Source: Sphingomonas sp. HF-S4
GTDB lineage: Bacteria; Pseudomonadota; Alphaproteobacteria; Sphingomonadales; Sphingomonadaceae
Direction of reading: 5' to 3'
Assembly: GCF_032911445.1 (NCBI RefSeq)
Contig: NZ_JAWJEJ010000002.1
Coordinates: 917,689-981,688, forward strand
DNA length: 64,000 nt
Of this stretch, positions 44,990-53,993 are shown in pieces (position 1 is the first letter of the stretch; each line of letters starts with the position of its first letter). The notes under the pieces were generated by a model that searched no databases, was not told where the DNA came from, and worked only from the letters and a program-made list of their open reading frames with translations. The translations under genes and the position numbers were made by a program.

Positions 44990-46465
44990 GTGCAGCAACC
45001 ACGCAGGAAAGTAGTTGTCGTCGGCGGAGGAACCGCCGGCTGGATGGCGGCGGCGGCGATCGCCCGGGTGCTCCCGCATGCCGCCAGCGTCGAGCTGGTC
45101 GAATCGGCGGAGATCGGCATTGTCGGAGTGGGCGAGGCGACGCTGCCGCATCTGCGCGCGTTCCTCCAGTTGCTCGGGCTAGATGAGGCCGAGTTCATGG
45201 CGGCGACCCACGCCACCTACAAGCTTGGCATCGAGTTCCGCGATTTCGGCAAGCCGGGCGACGCCTATCTCCACCCGTTCGCCGATTTCGGCCGGCCGCT
45301 CGGCGACGTGCCGTTCCTGCCCTATTGGCTGCGGATGCACGCGGCGGGGCAGGGCGGCAGCCTCTTCGACTATGGCGTGGCGAACGTCATGGCCAGGGAG
45401 CGCCGCTTCGCGCCCCCGGTGGCCGATCCCGACGCGCTGCTCGCCGCCTATGGCTATGCCTATCAGTTCGATGCGACGCGCTTCGGCCCCTATCTGCGCG
45501 GTCACGCCGAGGCGTGGGGCGTCCAGCGGACCGAGGGCAAGATCGTCTCGGTCGAGCGGCATCGCGAGACCGGCGACGTGACCGCGGTGCTGCTGGAAAG
45601 CGGCGCGCGGATCGAAGGCGACCTGTTCGTCGATTGCTCGGGCTTCCGCAGCCTGCTGCTCGGCGACGCGCTGGGCGAGGCCTGGGAAGACTGGTCGCAC
45701 TGGCTGCTCTGCGACCGCGCCGTGGCCTTGTCGTGCGGATCGCCGCCGGGGGTGATCGAGCCGTTCACGCGCTGCACCGCGATGACGGCGGGGTGGCGCT
45801 GGCGCATCCCGCTGCGCCACCGCGTCGGCAATGGCTATGTCTATTCGAGCGCGCATCTGTCGGACGACGCGGCAGTCGATGCGATCCTCGGCACGGTCGA
45901 GGGCGCGCCGCTCGCCGATCCTCGGGTGCTGCGCTTCAAGGCCGGACGCCGGAAACGGAGCTGGTCGCACAACGTGATCGCGGTCGGGCTCGCCTCGGGG
46001 TTCCTCGAGCCGCTCGAATCGACCAGCATCTATCTGGTCCAGGCGGCGATCATGCAGCTGATCGACCTGTTCCCGATCGGCGCGATCGAGGATGCCGACC
46101 GTGACGAATTCAACGCCCAGGTCGATTACGAATATGACCGCATCCGCGACTTCCTGATCCTTCACTACCACGCCAGCAGCCGCGACGATTCGGACTTCTG
46201 GCGCCACGTCCGGCACATGGCCGTGCCCGATAGCCTGGCAGAGAAGATCGCGCTGTTCCGCCGCGCGGGGCGCATCCAGCGCTACAGCCGCGGGCTGTTC
46301 TTCGCGCCGAGCTGGATCGCAGTGCTGATCGGGCAGGGGGTGGTGCCCGATGGCTGGGACCAGCGCGCCGACGCCGCCGATCCGCGCGCGCTGGCCCAAG
46401 CACTGGATCGGTTGCGAGCGCAGATCGCGCGCGAAGTGGCGACTCTGCCGGAACATATGGCATGA
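44990..46465 (+). CDS. Flavin-dependent tryptophan halogenase-like protein, catalytically intact
   Basis: 491 aa. FAD-binding GGGTAGWMAAAAIARVLP at the N-terminus; IVGVGEATLPHLRAFLQLLG; catalytic Lys in THATYKLGIEFRDFG (K78, matching K79 of PrnA); the halogenase fingerprint GWRWRIPL (W269-P274); catalytic Glu in LEPLESTSIYLVQAA (E343, matching E346 of PrnA). These residues predict hypohalous-acid-type chemistry with FADH2 and O2. Free tryptophan is unlikely to be the only substrate, as relatives encoded next to TonB/sugar loci are poorly understood. The start is GTG at 44990 (GGAGAGGGGG site), 39 nt after dgoA, so it is in the galactose operon. A flavin reductase is not nearby. Confidence 0.9.
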   Translation: MQQPRRKVVVVGGGTAGWMAAAAIARVLPHAASVELVESAEIGIVGVGEATLPHLRAFLQLLGLDEAEFMAATHATYKLGIEFRDFGKPGDAYLHPFADFGRPLGDVPFLPYWLRMHAAGQGGSLFDYGVANVMARERRFAPPVADPDALLAAYGYAYQFDATRFGPYLRGHAEAWGVQRTEGKIVSVERHRETGDVTAVLLESGARIEGDLFVDCSGFRSLLLGDALGEAWEDWSHWLLCDRAVALSCGSPPGVIEPFTRCTAMTAGWRWRIPLRHRVGNGYVYSSAHLSDDAAVDAILGTVEGAPLADPRVLRFKAGRRKRSWSHNVIAVGLASGFLEPLESTSIYLVQAAIMQLIDLFPIGAIEDADRDEFNAQVDYEYDRIRDFLILHYHASSRDDSDFWRHVRHMAVPDSLAEKIALFRRAGRIQRYSRGLFFAPSWIAVLIGQGVVPDGWDQRADAADPRALAQALDRLRAQIAREVATLPEHMA

Positions 46466-47847
46466 GCGACCGCGCGATCCGCAGCGTAGCGATCCTCGGC
46501 GGCGGCATCGTCGGGCTATCCGCTGCTATCGCCTTCGCGCGCTCGCTGCCCCAGCTCGTCGTGACGGTGGTCGAGACGCCCCCAGATCCCGCCGCGCTCG
46601 CCGATCGGCTGCCGGGCACGACGACATCGATCCATCGATTCCACGCCGCGATCGGTCTCGACGAGGCGGCGCTGCTCCGCACGGGCGCGGCGGTGCCGCG
46701 GCTCGGCCTGCGCTTCGAGACCTGGCCCGATGCGCGCTGGTACCATGTCCATGGCGAGCATGGCGAACCCGCCGGCGCCATCGCCTTCCACCAGCTCTGG
46801 GCCCGCGCGCGGCGCGCGGGGCATGCCGAGGCCTGGCACCTTTACGCCGTCGCCGGGGCGCTCGCCGAGGCGGGTCGGTTCGTCCATCCGCAGCCGGGCA
46901 CGCCACTCGCCGCGTTCGACTATGCGCTACGTCTCCACCCCGAACGCTATCGCGAACTGTTGGCCGCGCTGGCCGACCAGCATCGCGTCACGCGCACGTC
47001 CGGAAGCTTCGGCGGCGTCGAGCGGCGCGAGGACGGCAGCATCGCCGCGCTGCTGCTTGCCGACGGACGACGAGTCGAAGCCGATCTCTATATCGACTCC
47101 TCGGGCCCCGCCGCGCCGCTGGCGCTCGATGCCGGGTTTGACGATTGGCGCGCGACGCTGCCCTTCGATCGCGTCACGCTCGGCACCGCGCCGGCGAGCG
47201 CCGCCGATCCCAGTGACACGATTGTCGGCGGCGCGCAGGGCTGGCAGTTCGTCGCGCCGCTTCCCGGGCAGACGATCCTCGGCCGCATCCATGCCGACGC
47301 GTGGGAAGAGTCGGTCGCGATCCGCCCCGGCCGGCGCCGCACGCTTTGGGTGCGTAACGTCCTCGCGATCGGCGACGCGGCGGTCGGGCTCGATCCGCTG
47401 CACTGGCCCAACCTCCACCTCGCCCACAGCGCAATCGCGCGTGCGATCGAACTGCTGCCCGGGCGCGACTGTCACCCCGTCGAGACCGGCGAATACAACC
47501 GCCGCTCCGCTGCCGAGGCCGATCGCATGCGCGACTTCCAGGCGCTGCACTATCTGCGCCTCGGGCTGCCGATCGAAGTGCCCGAGAGCCTGGCGCGCAT
47601 CCTCCGCCAGTTCGAGCGGCGCGGGCGTTTCGCCTATGAGGATGAGGACAGCCTGCTCGAGGAGATCTGGCTGTCGGCGCTACTCGGGCTGGGCGTGTTG
47701 CCGAAGGCGATCGATCCGCGCGCCGAGGCGGTGCCGGCGGGCGCCGCGGCGGCGGGCATGGTCGCGATGCGCGCTGCGCTTGCGCAGCTTCCCCCGCGGC
47801 TGCCGGATTATGCGACGTATCTCAAGCGTAGCGGAGTGCCCACTTAA
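46462..47847 (+). CDS. Degenerate tryptophan halogenase-family flavoprotein
   Basis: 461 aa, paralogous to the gene just upstream and overlapping it by ATGA. The FAD-binding GGGIVGLSAAIAFARSLP is kept, and LYIDSSGPAAPLAL and IGDAAVGLDPLHWPNLHLAH align with the family. But the catalytic Lys position reads VPRLGLRF (R80 instead of Lys), the catalytic Glu position reads DPLHWPN (H314), and the WxWxIP fingerprint is replaced by GWQFVAPL. It is therefore probably not a halogenase by the known mechanism. It may be a flavin-binding partner of the intact enzyme, a monooxygenase with other chemistry, or a regulatory subunit. The frame is intact and codon use is normal, so it is not a pseudogene. Confidence 0.88.
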   Translation: MSDRAIRSVAILGGGIVGLSAAIAFARSLPQLVVTVVETPPDPAALADRLPGTTTSIHRFHAAIGLDEAALLRTGAAVPRLGLRFETWPDARWYHVHGEHGEPAGAIAFHQLWARARRAGHAEAWHLYAVAGALAEAGRFVHPQPGTPLAAFDYALRLHPERYRELLAALADQHRVTRTSGSFGGVERREDGSIAALLLADGRRVEADLYIDSSGPAAPLALDAGFDDWRATLPFDRVTLGTAPASAADPSDTIVGGAQGWQFVAPLPGQTILGRIHADAWEESVAIRPGRRRTLWVRNVLAIGDAAVGLDPLHWPNLHLAHSAIARAIELLPGRDCHPVETGEYNRRSAAEADRMRDFQALHYLRLGLPIEVPESLARILRQFERRGRFAYEDEDSLLEEIWLSALLGLGVLPKAIDPRAEAVPAGAAAAGMVAMRAALAQLPPRLPDYATYLKRSGVPT

Positions 47848-47851
47848 TCCT

Positions 47852-47930
47852 CCGTTCGCTCTGAGCTTGTCGAAGGGCGGTCCTTCTTGGGATGCAAAGA
47901 ACGGTGCTTCGACAAGCTCAGCATGAACGG
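47852..47930. repeat. REP-like inverted repeat (GAGCTTGTCGAAG family)
   Basis: Left arm 47852-47875 and right arm 47907-47930 are 24-nt reverse complements with a few mismatches at CTCTGAGC/GCTCAGCA, spaced by 31 nt. This motif recurs in many sphingomonad genomes. It separates the convergent halogenase and efflux genes and may act as a terminator. Confidence 0.85.
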
Positions 47931-47932
47931 AT

Positions 47933-49378
47933 TTAGGGTTGGGGCGTCACTGCCTCCGGCCCCTGCGGCGTCGCCTGGAGCAGCGAATCGCCGCCCAGCG
48001 TGCGGTACAGGGTCACCAGATTGCTGGCCTGCACCAGCCGCGTGTTCACCAGCGTGCGCCGCGCCGAATAAAGCGAGCGTTGCGCGTCGAGGCTCGACAG
48101 GAAGGTGTCGATGCCGCCGCGATAGCGCGCCTCGGCGAGCCGATAGGTATCCGCCGCCGCCTCGGCCTGGGCCTGGGTGGCGCGCAATTGCTCGGTGATC
48201 GTCCCCCGCCGCGCCAGCGCATCGGCGACTTCGCGGAAGGCGGTCTGGATCGCGCGCTCGTAGCTTGCCACTGCGGCGTCACGCTGTGCCTCGCTCAGCC
48301 GCACCCCCGCCGGGCCGGCCCCGGCGCGGAAGATCGAATAGTCGGCGCTCGCCCCCGCCGACCAGTTGAACCCGTTGCCGCTGAACAGCCCGGTCAGCGC
48401 GTTGCTCGCCAGCCCGAGCAGCCCGGTCAGCGAGATGCGCGGGAACAGTGCCGCCCGCGCCGCGCCGATCTCGGCATTGGCGGCGCGCAGCGCATATTCG
48501 GTCTGCACCACGTCGGGGCGGCGCAGCAGCACGCCTGAATCGATACCCGCGGGGAGCTCGGCGATCGTCGGCGCGGCCTCGTCGAGCGAGGCCGGCAACA
48601 GCGTGGGATCGATCGGGGCGCCGACGAGCAGTTGAAGTGCATTGACGTCCTGCGCCAGCGCGGTGCGCTGCTCGGCGAGGTCGGCACGCGCGCCTTCGAG
48701 CACCTGCTCGGCCTGGCGCAGGTCGGTGCGCGGCGCGATCCCGCCTTCCAGCCGCGCGCGCGTAAGCCGGACGCTGTTCTCGGCATTGGCCGCGGTGTCC
48801 TGGGCGATGGCGAGCAGGCTCGCATCGGCGGCATGGCGCAGCCACGCCTCGGCGATGTCGCCGGCCAGCGTCAGATAGGTCGCCCGCGCGCCCGCTTCGG
48901 TGGCGAAATAGCGGTTCTGCTCGGCGCGGGTGAGCGAGGCGACGCGGCCGAACAGGTCGAGCTCGAACCCGGTGACGCCGATATCGGCAGTGAAGCGTGT
49001 GCGCCGCCCAGATCCGGTCGATCCGGTAGCGGCGCCGCTGGCCTGTCCGTCCGACACCGTCACGCCGGTGCCCGCTGCGAGTTCGGGGAAGCGATCGGCG
49101 CGCTGGATGCGATACTGCTCGCGCGCGGCGCGGATGTTCGCCGCGGCGACTCGCAGGTCGCTATTCTGCGTCAGCGCCTGCTCGATCAGCTTCTGGAGCC
49201 GCGGATCGCGGAAGACTTCGCGATAGGTCACCGTGGGCAGCGCGGCTTCGTTCTGCCTGAGATACGCGTCGCCCACCGGCCAGCTCGGCGGCACCGGGGC
49301 GGTCGGCTGGACGTATTTCGGCTCCATCGAGCAACCGGCAAGGGCCGTTGCGGCCAGGAACAGGACTGCGTGCCTCAT
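47933..49378 (-). CDS. Outer-membrane channel of RND efflux pump (NodT/OprM family)
   Basis: 481 aa lipoprotein: lipobox LAGC with C16 (MRHAVLFLAATALAGCS), then two TolC-type repeats with long helices, for example LTQNSDLRVAAANIRAAREQ and LRRPDVVQTEYALRAANAEI. It provides the outer-membrane exit duct of a tripartite pump. The ATG at 49378 overlaps the stop of the inner-membrane pump gene. It is the last gene of the adaptor-pump-channel operon and is bounded downstream by a REP-like hairpin. Confidence 0.93.
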   Translation of the reverse strand: MRHAVLFLAATALAGCSMEPKYVQPTAPVPPSWPVGDAYLRQNEAALPTVTYREVFRDPRLQKLIEQALTQNSDLRVAAANIRAAREQYRIQRADRFPELAAGTGVTVSDGQASGAATGSTGSGRRTRFTADIGVTGFELDLFGRVASLTRAEQNRYFATEAGARATYLTLAGDIAEAWLRHAADASLLAIAQDTAANAENSVRLTRARLEGGIAPRTDLRQAEQVLEGARADLAEQRTALAQDVNALQLLVGAPIDPTLLPASLDEAAPTIAELPAGIDSGVLLRRPDVVQTEYALRAANAEIGAARAALFPRISLTGLLGLASNALTGLFSGNGFNWSAGASADYSIFRAGAGPAGVRLSEAQRDAAVASYERAIQTAFREVADALARRGTITEQLRATQAQAEAAADTYRLAEARYRGGIDTFLSSLDAQRSLYSARRTLVNTRLVQASNLVTLYRTLGGDSLLQATPQGPEAVTPQP

Positions 49379-52300
49379 ACCTGCGCCTCCGGCTTGCGTC
49401 CAAACCGAGCCCGCGCTGCCTTCAAGCCGTCGCGCACCCCGCGCCGGACGAGCACGAAGAACAGCGGGATATAGAAGATCGCCAGGATCGTCGCGGTGAG
49501 CATCCCGCCGATCACCGCGGTGCCGATCGCGATGCGGCTGTTGGCGCCCGCGCCGGTCGAGATCGCCAGCGGAAGCACGCCGAAGATGAACGCGAGGCTG
49601 GTCATCAGGATCGGGCGCAGGCGGATGCGCGCCGCCTCTAGCGCCGCGTCGATCACCCGCTTGCCTTCCTTCTCGGCGCGCTCGGCGAATTCGATCATCA
49701 GGATCGCATTCTTCGCCGCCAGGCCCATCGTAGTGAGCAGCCCGATCTGGAGATAGACGTCGTTCTGCAGCCCGCGCAGCGTCACCGCGAACACCGCGCC
49801 GACAAGGCCCAACGGGATCACCAGCAGCACCGCCACCGGAATGCTCCAGCTCTCGTACAGCGCCGCCAGACACAGGAACACGACGAGCAACGACACCGCG
49901 TAGAGATACGGCGCCTGCCCCGAGGACAGCCGCTCCTGGAACGACAGCCCAGACCAGGCGACGCTGGTGCCCGGGATCTGCGATGCGAGTTCCTCGATCC
50001 GCTGCATCGCTTCGCCCGAGCTCGTGCCCGGCGCGGCCTGGCCCTGGATCTCGAAGGCGGGGATGCCCTGGAAGCGCGACATCGTCGTCGGCGCGGTCGC
50101 CCAGCTCGTCTGCGCGAAGGAGGAGAAGGGCGCCATCTCGCCGCTGCGGGTGCGGACGAACCATTCGTCGATATTCGCCGGGGAGGCGCGATACTGCGCG
50201 TCGCCCTGGACGAACACGCGCTTCACTCGGCCGCGATCGATGAAGTCGTTGACGTAGCGGCCGCCCCAGGCGGTCGACAGCGTCGAATTGACATCGCCCT
50301 GCGCGAGCCCGAGCGCGGCGAGCTTCTGCTGGTCGATATCGACCTTGAGCGTGGCGACGTCGGGGAGGTCCGACAGTCGCACCTGCGCGAGCGCGGGATC
50401 GTTGTTCGCCGCGGCGAGCAGCTTGTCGCGCGCCGCCAGGAATTCCTCTCGCGACATCCCGCTGGCATTCTGGAGCTGGACGGTGAAGCCGCTCGACTGG
50501 CCCAGGCCGCGGATCGCCGGGGGCACCAGCGCGAAGACCTGCGCGTCGCGGAAATTGTGGAACGCACCCGAGGCGCGCTGGACGATCGCCTCGGCGCCGT
50601 TCTCCTTGCCCTTGCGCTGCGACCAGTCGGCGAGGTTGACGAAGCCTTGGCCTGTGTTCTGGCCGCTGGCGCCGCCACCCCCGCCACCGCCGGTGACGGT
50701 AAACATCGTTGCGGTGTTCGCGCCTTCCTGCTCGGTGAAATACTTCTCGACTGCGCGCTGGACTTCCTGGGTGCGGCTCTGCGTCGCGCCGGCGGGGAGG
50801 CGGAACTGCACCGATGCCGCGCCCTGGTCCTCGGTAGGCAGGAAGCCGGTGGGCAGGCGGGTGAACATCAGCACGAGCAACAGGCACACGCCCGCATAGA
50901 TCAGCAGGAACAGCCATTTGCGGTCGACCACGGTTCCGACGGTACGCACGTACCGCTCGACCCCGCGATCGAAGTTGCGGTTGAAGCCGTTGCGCGCGCG
51001 CTCGAAGAAGTGCCCGACCTTGGGGAAGCGCCGCTCGATGAAGCCGTTGCCGTGCTCGCTCTTTTTCTTGAGCAGGGTCGCGGTGAGCGCAGGCGTCAGG
51101 ATCAGCGCGACCATCACCGAGAGCACCATCGCCGAGACGATCGTCACCGAGAACTGGCGGTAGATCACGCCGGTCGAGCCGCCGAAGAACGCCATCGGCA
51201 GGAACACCGCCGAGAGCACCAGCCCGATGCCGACCAGCGCGAACTGAATCTGCTCCATCGACTGGATCGTCGCGTCGCGCGGGCTGAGGTCGGGATCCTC
51301 CTCCATCAGCCGCTCGACATTCTCCACCACGACGATCGCGTCGTCGACGAGCATGCCGATCGCGAGCACCAGCCCGAACAGCGTCAGCGTGTTGATCGAG
51401 AAGCCGAGCGCATAGAACACCGCGAAGGTGCCGAGCAGCACCACCGGTACTGCGATGAACGGGATCAGCGTCGCGCGCCAGCTCTGCAGGAAGATGAACA
51501 TCACGATCACGACGAGGATGATCGCCTCGACCAGCGTCTTGACCACTTCCTCGATCGAGAGCTTGATGAACGCTGTCGTGTCGTTGGCGTACGCGAACTT
51601 GAACCCGGCCGGGAAACCGCGCGAAATCTCCTCGACTTTGGCCTTTACCAGTTCGGCGGTCTCGAGCGCGTCGGCGGCCGGCGCCAGGCTGATCGCGATG
51701 CCCGCGCCGGGATGGCCGTTGACCCGGCTGACTGCATTGTAGCTCTCTGCGCCGAGCTCGACCCGTGCGACATCGCGCAGCAGCACGTTGGCGCCGCTGG
51801 TCTCGGTCTTCAGGATGATCTGCTCGAACTGAGCCGGGGTCTGGAGGCGCGACTGCGCGGTCACCGTCGCGTTGAGCATCTGCGTGCTCGGCTGGGGCTG
51901 GCCGCCGATCTCGCCGGCGGCGACTTCGGTATTCTGGTTCTGGATCGCGGTGACCACGTCGCCGGGCATCAGCGCATAGCTGGCCAGACGATCGGGATTG
52001 AGCCAGATCCGCATCGCATAGGGCGCCCCGAACACATTGGTGTCGCCCACGCCCGGCGTGCGCGCGAGCTGATCCTGCATGTTCGAGGCCATCCAGTCCG
52101 ACACGTCCTGGTTGGTGCGCTTGTCGGTCTCGTCATAGACGCCGACGATCATCAGGAAGTCGGGGTTGGACTTGGTGACGCGCAGCCCCTGCTGCTGGAC
52201 CTGCTGGGGCAGGCGGGTGAGCGCCTGCTGGACCTGGTTCTGGACCTGGACCTGCGCGATGTCGGGATCGGTGCCCTTCTCGAACGTCGCCGAGATGTTG

Positions 52301-52563
52301 ACCTGGCCGCGCGCGGTCGAGGACGAGCTGAAATAGAGCAGTCCGTCGATTCCGGTAAGCTGCTGCTCGATCACCTGGGTGACCGAATTCTGCACCGTCT
52401 CGGCCGAGGCGCCGGGATAGGAAGCGCGGATATTGACCTGGGGCGGGGCGACGTCGGGATATTGGGCGATCGGCAGCGACAGAATCGCGCCCAGGCCCAT
52501 CAGCATGATGATGATCGCGATCACCCACGCGAAGATCGGGCGATCGATGAAGATGCGTGACAT
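49375..52563 (-). CDS. RND multidrug efflux transporter, HAE1 (AcrB/MexB-like)
   Basis: 1062 aa, typical for the family. N-terminal MSRIFIDRPIFAWVIAIIIM (TM1), PIAQYPDVAPPQVNIRASYP, two duplicated porter regions, the proton-relay Asp pair in TM4 (GMLVDDAIVVVENVERL, about residue 405-410), a GGSTGVIYRQFSVTI block and a Gly-rich loop (GGGGGGGASGQNTGQG) in the second porter domain. It exports hydrophobic drugs or toxic compounds, using the proton gradient. The ATG at 52563 follows the adaptor gene by 6 nt. No TetR repressor is adjacent, so regulation is not visible. Substrate range cannot be read from the sequence. Confidence 0.95.
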   Translation of the reverse strand: MSRIFIDRPIFAWVIAIIIMLMGLGAILSLPIAQYPDVAPPQVNIRASYPGASAETVQNSVTQVIEQQLTGIDGLLYFSSSSTARGQVNISATFEKGTDPDIAQVQVQNQVQQALTRLPQQVQQQGLRVTKSNPDFLMIVGVYDETDKRTNQDVSDWMASNMQDQLARTPGVGDTNVFGAPYAMRIWLNPDRLASYALMPGDVVTAIQNQNTEVAAGEIGGQPQPSTQMLNATVTAQSRLQTPAQFEQIILKTETSGANVLLRDVARVELGAESYNAVSRVNGHPGAGIAISLAPAADALETAELVKAKVEEISRGFPAGFKFAYANDTTAFIKLSIEEVVKTLVEAIILVVIVMFIFLQSWRATLIPFIAVPVVLLGTFAVFYALGFSINTLTLFGLVLAIGMLVDDAIVVVENVERLMEEDPDLSPRDATIQSMEQIQFALVGIGLVLSAVFLPMAFFGGSTGVIYRQFSVTIVSAMVLSVMVALILTPALTATLLKKKSEHGNGFIERRFPKVGHFFERARNGFNRNFDRGVERYVRTVGTVVDRKWLFLLIYAGVCLLLVLMFTRLPTGFLPTEDQGAASVQFRLPAGATQSRTQEVQRAVEKYFTEQEGANTATMFTVTGGGGGGGASGQNTGQGFVNLADWSQRKGKENGAEAIVQRASGAFHNFRDAQVFALVPPAIRGLGQSSGFTVQLQNASGMSREEFLAARDKLLAAANNDPALAQVRLSDLPDVATLKVDIDQQKLAALGLAQGDVNSTLSTAWGGRYVNDFIDRGRVKRVFVQGDAQYRASPANIDEWFVRTRSGEMAPFSSFAQTSWATAPTTMSRFQGIPAFEIQGQAAPGTSSGEAMQRIEELASQIPGTSVAWSGLSFQERLSSGQAPYLYAVSLLVVFLCLAALYESWSIPVAVLLVIPLGLVGAVFAVTLRGLQNDVYLQIGLLTTMGLAAKNAILMIEFAERAEKEGKRVIDAALEAARIRLRPILMTSLAFIFGVLPLAISTGAGANSRIAIGTAVIGGMLTATILAIFYIPLFFVLVRRGVRDGLKAARARFGRKPEAQV

Positions 52564-52569
52564 GGGCGG

Positions 52570-53793
52570 TCAGCCGCCCTTGTTCTTGGCGGCGGCTTCT
52601 TCCGCGGCCTTGCCCTTGGGCGCCTCGATGCGCTGCGGGGTTGTGGCGGGGACCGGACGGATCTCGGCGTCGGGGCGCAGGTTGGCGGTGCCCTGGACGA
52701 TCACCTTGTCGCCCGGTGCGAGCCCCTGGGTCACCACCCAGTTCGCGCCGCTCGTGCGATTGGCGACGACGGTGCGCGCCGCCGCGCGGTTGCCCGGGCC
52801 GACGACATAGACCGTCGCGTTGCCGCGCGGATCGCGTGACAAGGCGGCTTGGGGCACCAGGAAGGCCTGGGTGTCTATCGCCTGCGCGAACGATGCGCGG
52901 GCGAACATGCCGGGGAGCAGCAGTCCCTCGGGATTTTCGAAGCGCGCGCGCAAGGTGACGGTGCCGGTATTGGCGTTGACCACCACTTCGCTGAACTCGA
53001 CCGTCCCGGTGCGGCCGTAATCGCTGCCGTCCTCGAGCTTGAGCCGGACGGTGGCGCTGCCCGGAGCGAGCCCGCCCTTGGCGAGCGACTTCCGGAGCGC
53101 GAGCATCTCGGCGCTCGATTGCTGGATGTCGACGAAGATCGGGTCGAGCCGCTGGATCACCGCCATCGGATCGGCCTGGTTGGTGGTGACCAGTGCGCCT
53201 TCGGTGACCAGCGAGCGGCCGATCCGCCCGGTGATCGGGGCGGGGACGCGCGTGAAGCGCAGGTTGATCTGCGCGGTGCGGAGCTGGGCGTTGTTCTGCG
53301 CGACCGCGGCATTGGCCTGGCGTGCCTGCGCGGCGGCGTCGGTATAATCCTGCTGGCTGACCGCCTCCATCTTGGCGAGCGGGCGGTAGCGGTCGGCGCG
53401 AATCTTGGCAGCCTCAGCCGTGGCGCGCGCGCTTTCGAGGTTGGCCTGCGCTTCGGAAGCCTGCGCCTGATAGAGGCTCGGATCGATCTGGTAGAGCGTC
53501 TGCCCGGCGCGGACGATCGCGCCTTCGGTGAAGAAGCGCCGCTGGACGAGCCCGGCGACCTGCGGCCGTACTTCCGAGCTCTGGAACGCCGTGACGCGCC
53601 CGGAAAGCTCGACGACCATCGGCACGCTGGTCGGCTGGACGACGACATAGCCGACCTGCGCGGGCCCGCTCTGGCCGCGGCCGTTCTTTTTCTGCGCGTC
53701 CTGGCCGCCGCTGCCGCACGAAGCGAGAAGCAGGGCGCCGGCGACGAGCGCCAGACGTGAGGGGCCGCCGATGTTCGATAGATTCAGATTCAA
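52570..53793 (-). CDS. Periplasmic adaptor (membrane fusion protein) of RND pump
   Basis: 407 aa. Lipobox in LLLASCGSG (C26), then the AcrA-type order: barrel-sandwich hybrid (VRPQVAGLVQRRFFTEGAIV), helical hairpin (QASEAQANLESARATAEAAK), beta-barrel and membrane-proximal domain, ending PKGKAAEEAAAKNKGG. It bridges pump and channel. The start at 53793 is a TTG with only a weak ribosome site; a different start is possible but the lipobox must be included. It is divergent from hisS over a 200-nt gap that should hold promoters for both. Confidence 0.93.
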   Translation of the reverse strand: MNLNLSNIGGPSRLALVAGALLLASCGSGGQDAQKKNGRGQSGPAQVGYVVVQPTSVPMVVELSGRVTAFQSSEVRPQVAGLVQRRFFTEGAIVRAGQTLYQIDPSLYQAQASEAQANLESARATAEAAKIRADRYRPLAKMEAVSQQDYTDAAAQARQANAAVAQNNAQLRTAQINLRFTRVPAPITGRIGRSLVTEGALVTTNQADPMAVIQRLDPIFVDIQQSSAEMLALRKSLAKGGLAPGSATVRLKLEDGSDYGRTGTVEFSEVVVNANTGTVTLRARFENPEGLLLPGMFARASFAQAIDTQAFLVPQAALSRDPRGNATVYVVGPGNRAAARTVVANRTSGANWVVTQGLAPGDKVIVQGTANLRPDAEIRPVPATTPQRIEAPKGKAAEEAAAKNKGG

Positions 53794-53993
53794 TTCGCAG
53801 ACCCGCTCGTAGCGCTCTCGGGGAGGCGCAGTTCAGTTCCGAAACACCAGCCATAGGCATGCCGCGACGCAGCATCCAGCCGATAAATGTATCAGGATGT
53901 GTCAGACAAATGCTGGAAACACGAAAGGTTGCGTAGCCACGCGGGAAAACGCAGTGGCGCAAGCCTTTTAGAGGCCCTAGAAGCCGCCGCCAA

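Noticed and set aside
46462-47847. Pseudogene of the first halogenase
   Set aside because: The frame is intact, overlap with the previous gene is preserved, and codon use is normal; loss of catalytic residues alone does not indicate decay.
47933-50917. 994-residue frame including the efflux channel
   Set aside because: Only the segment from 49378 onward encodes the channel; the rest is a shifted reading of the RND pump gene.
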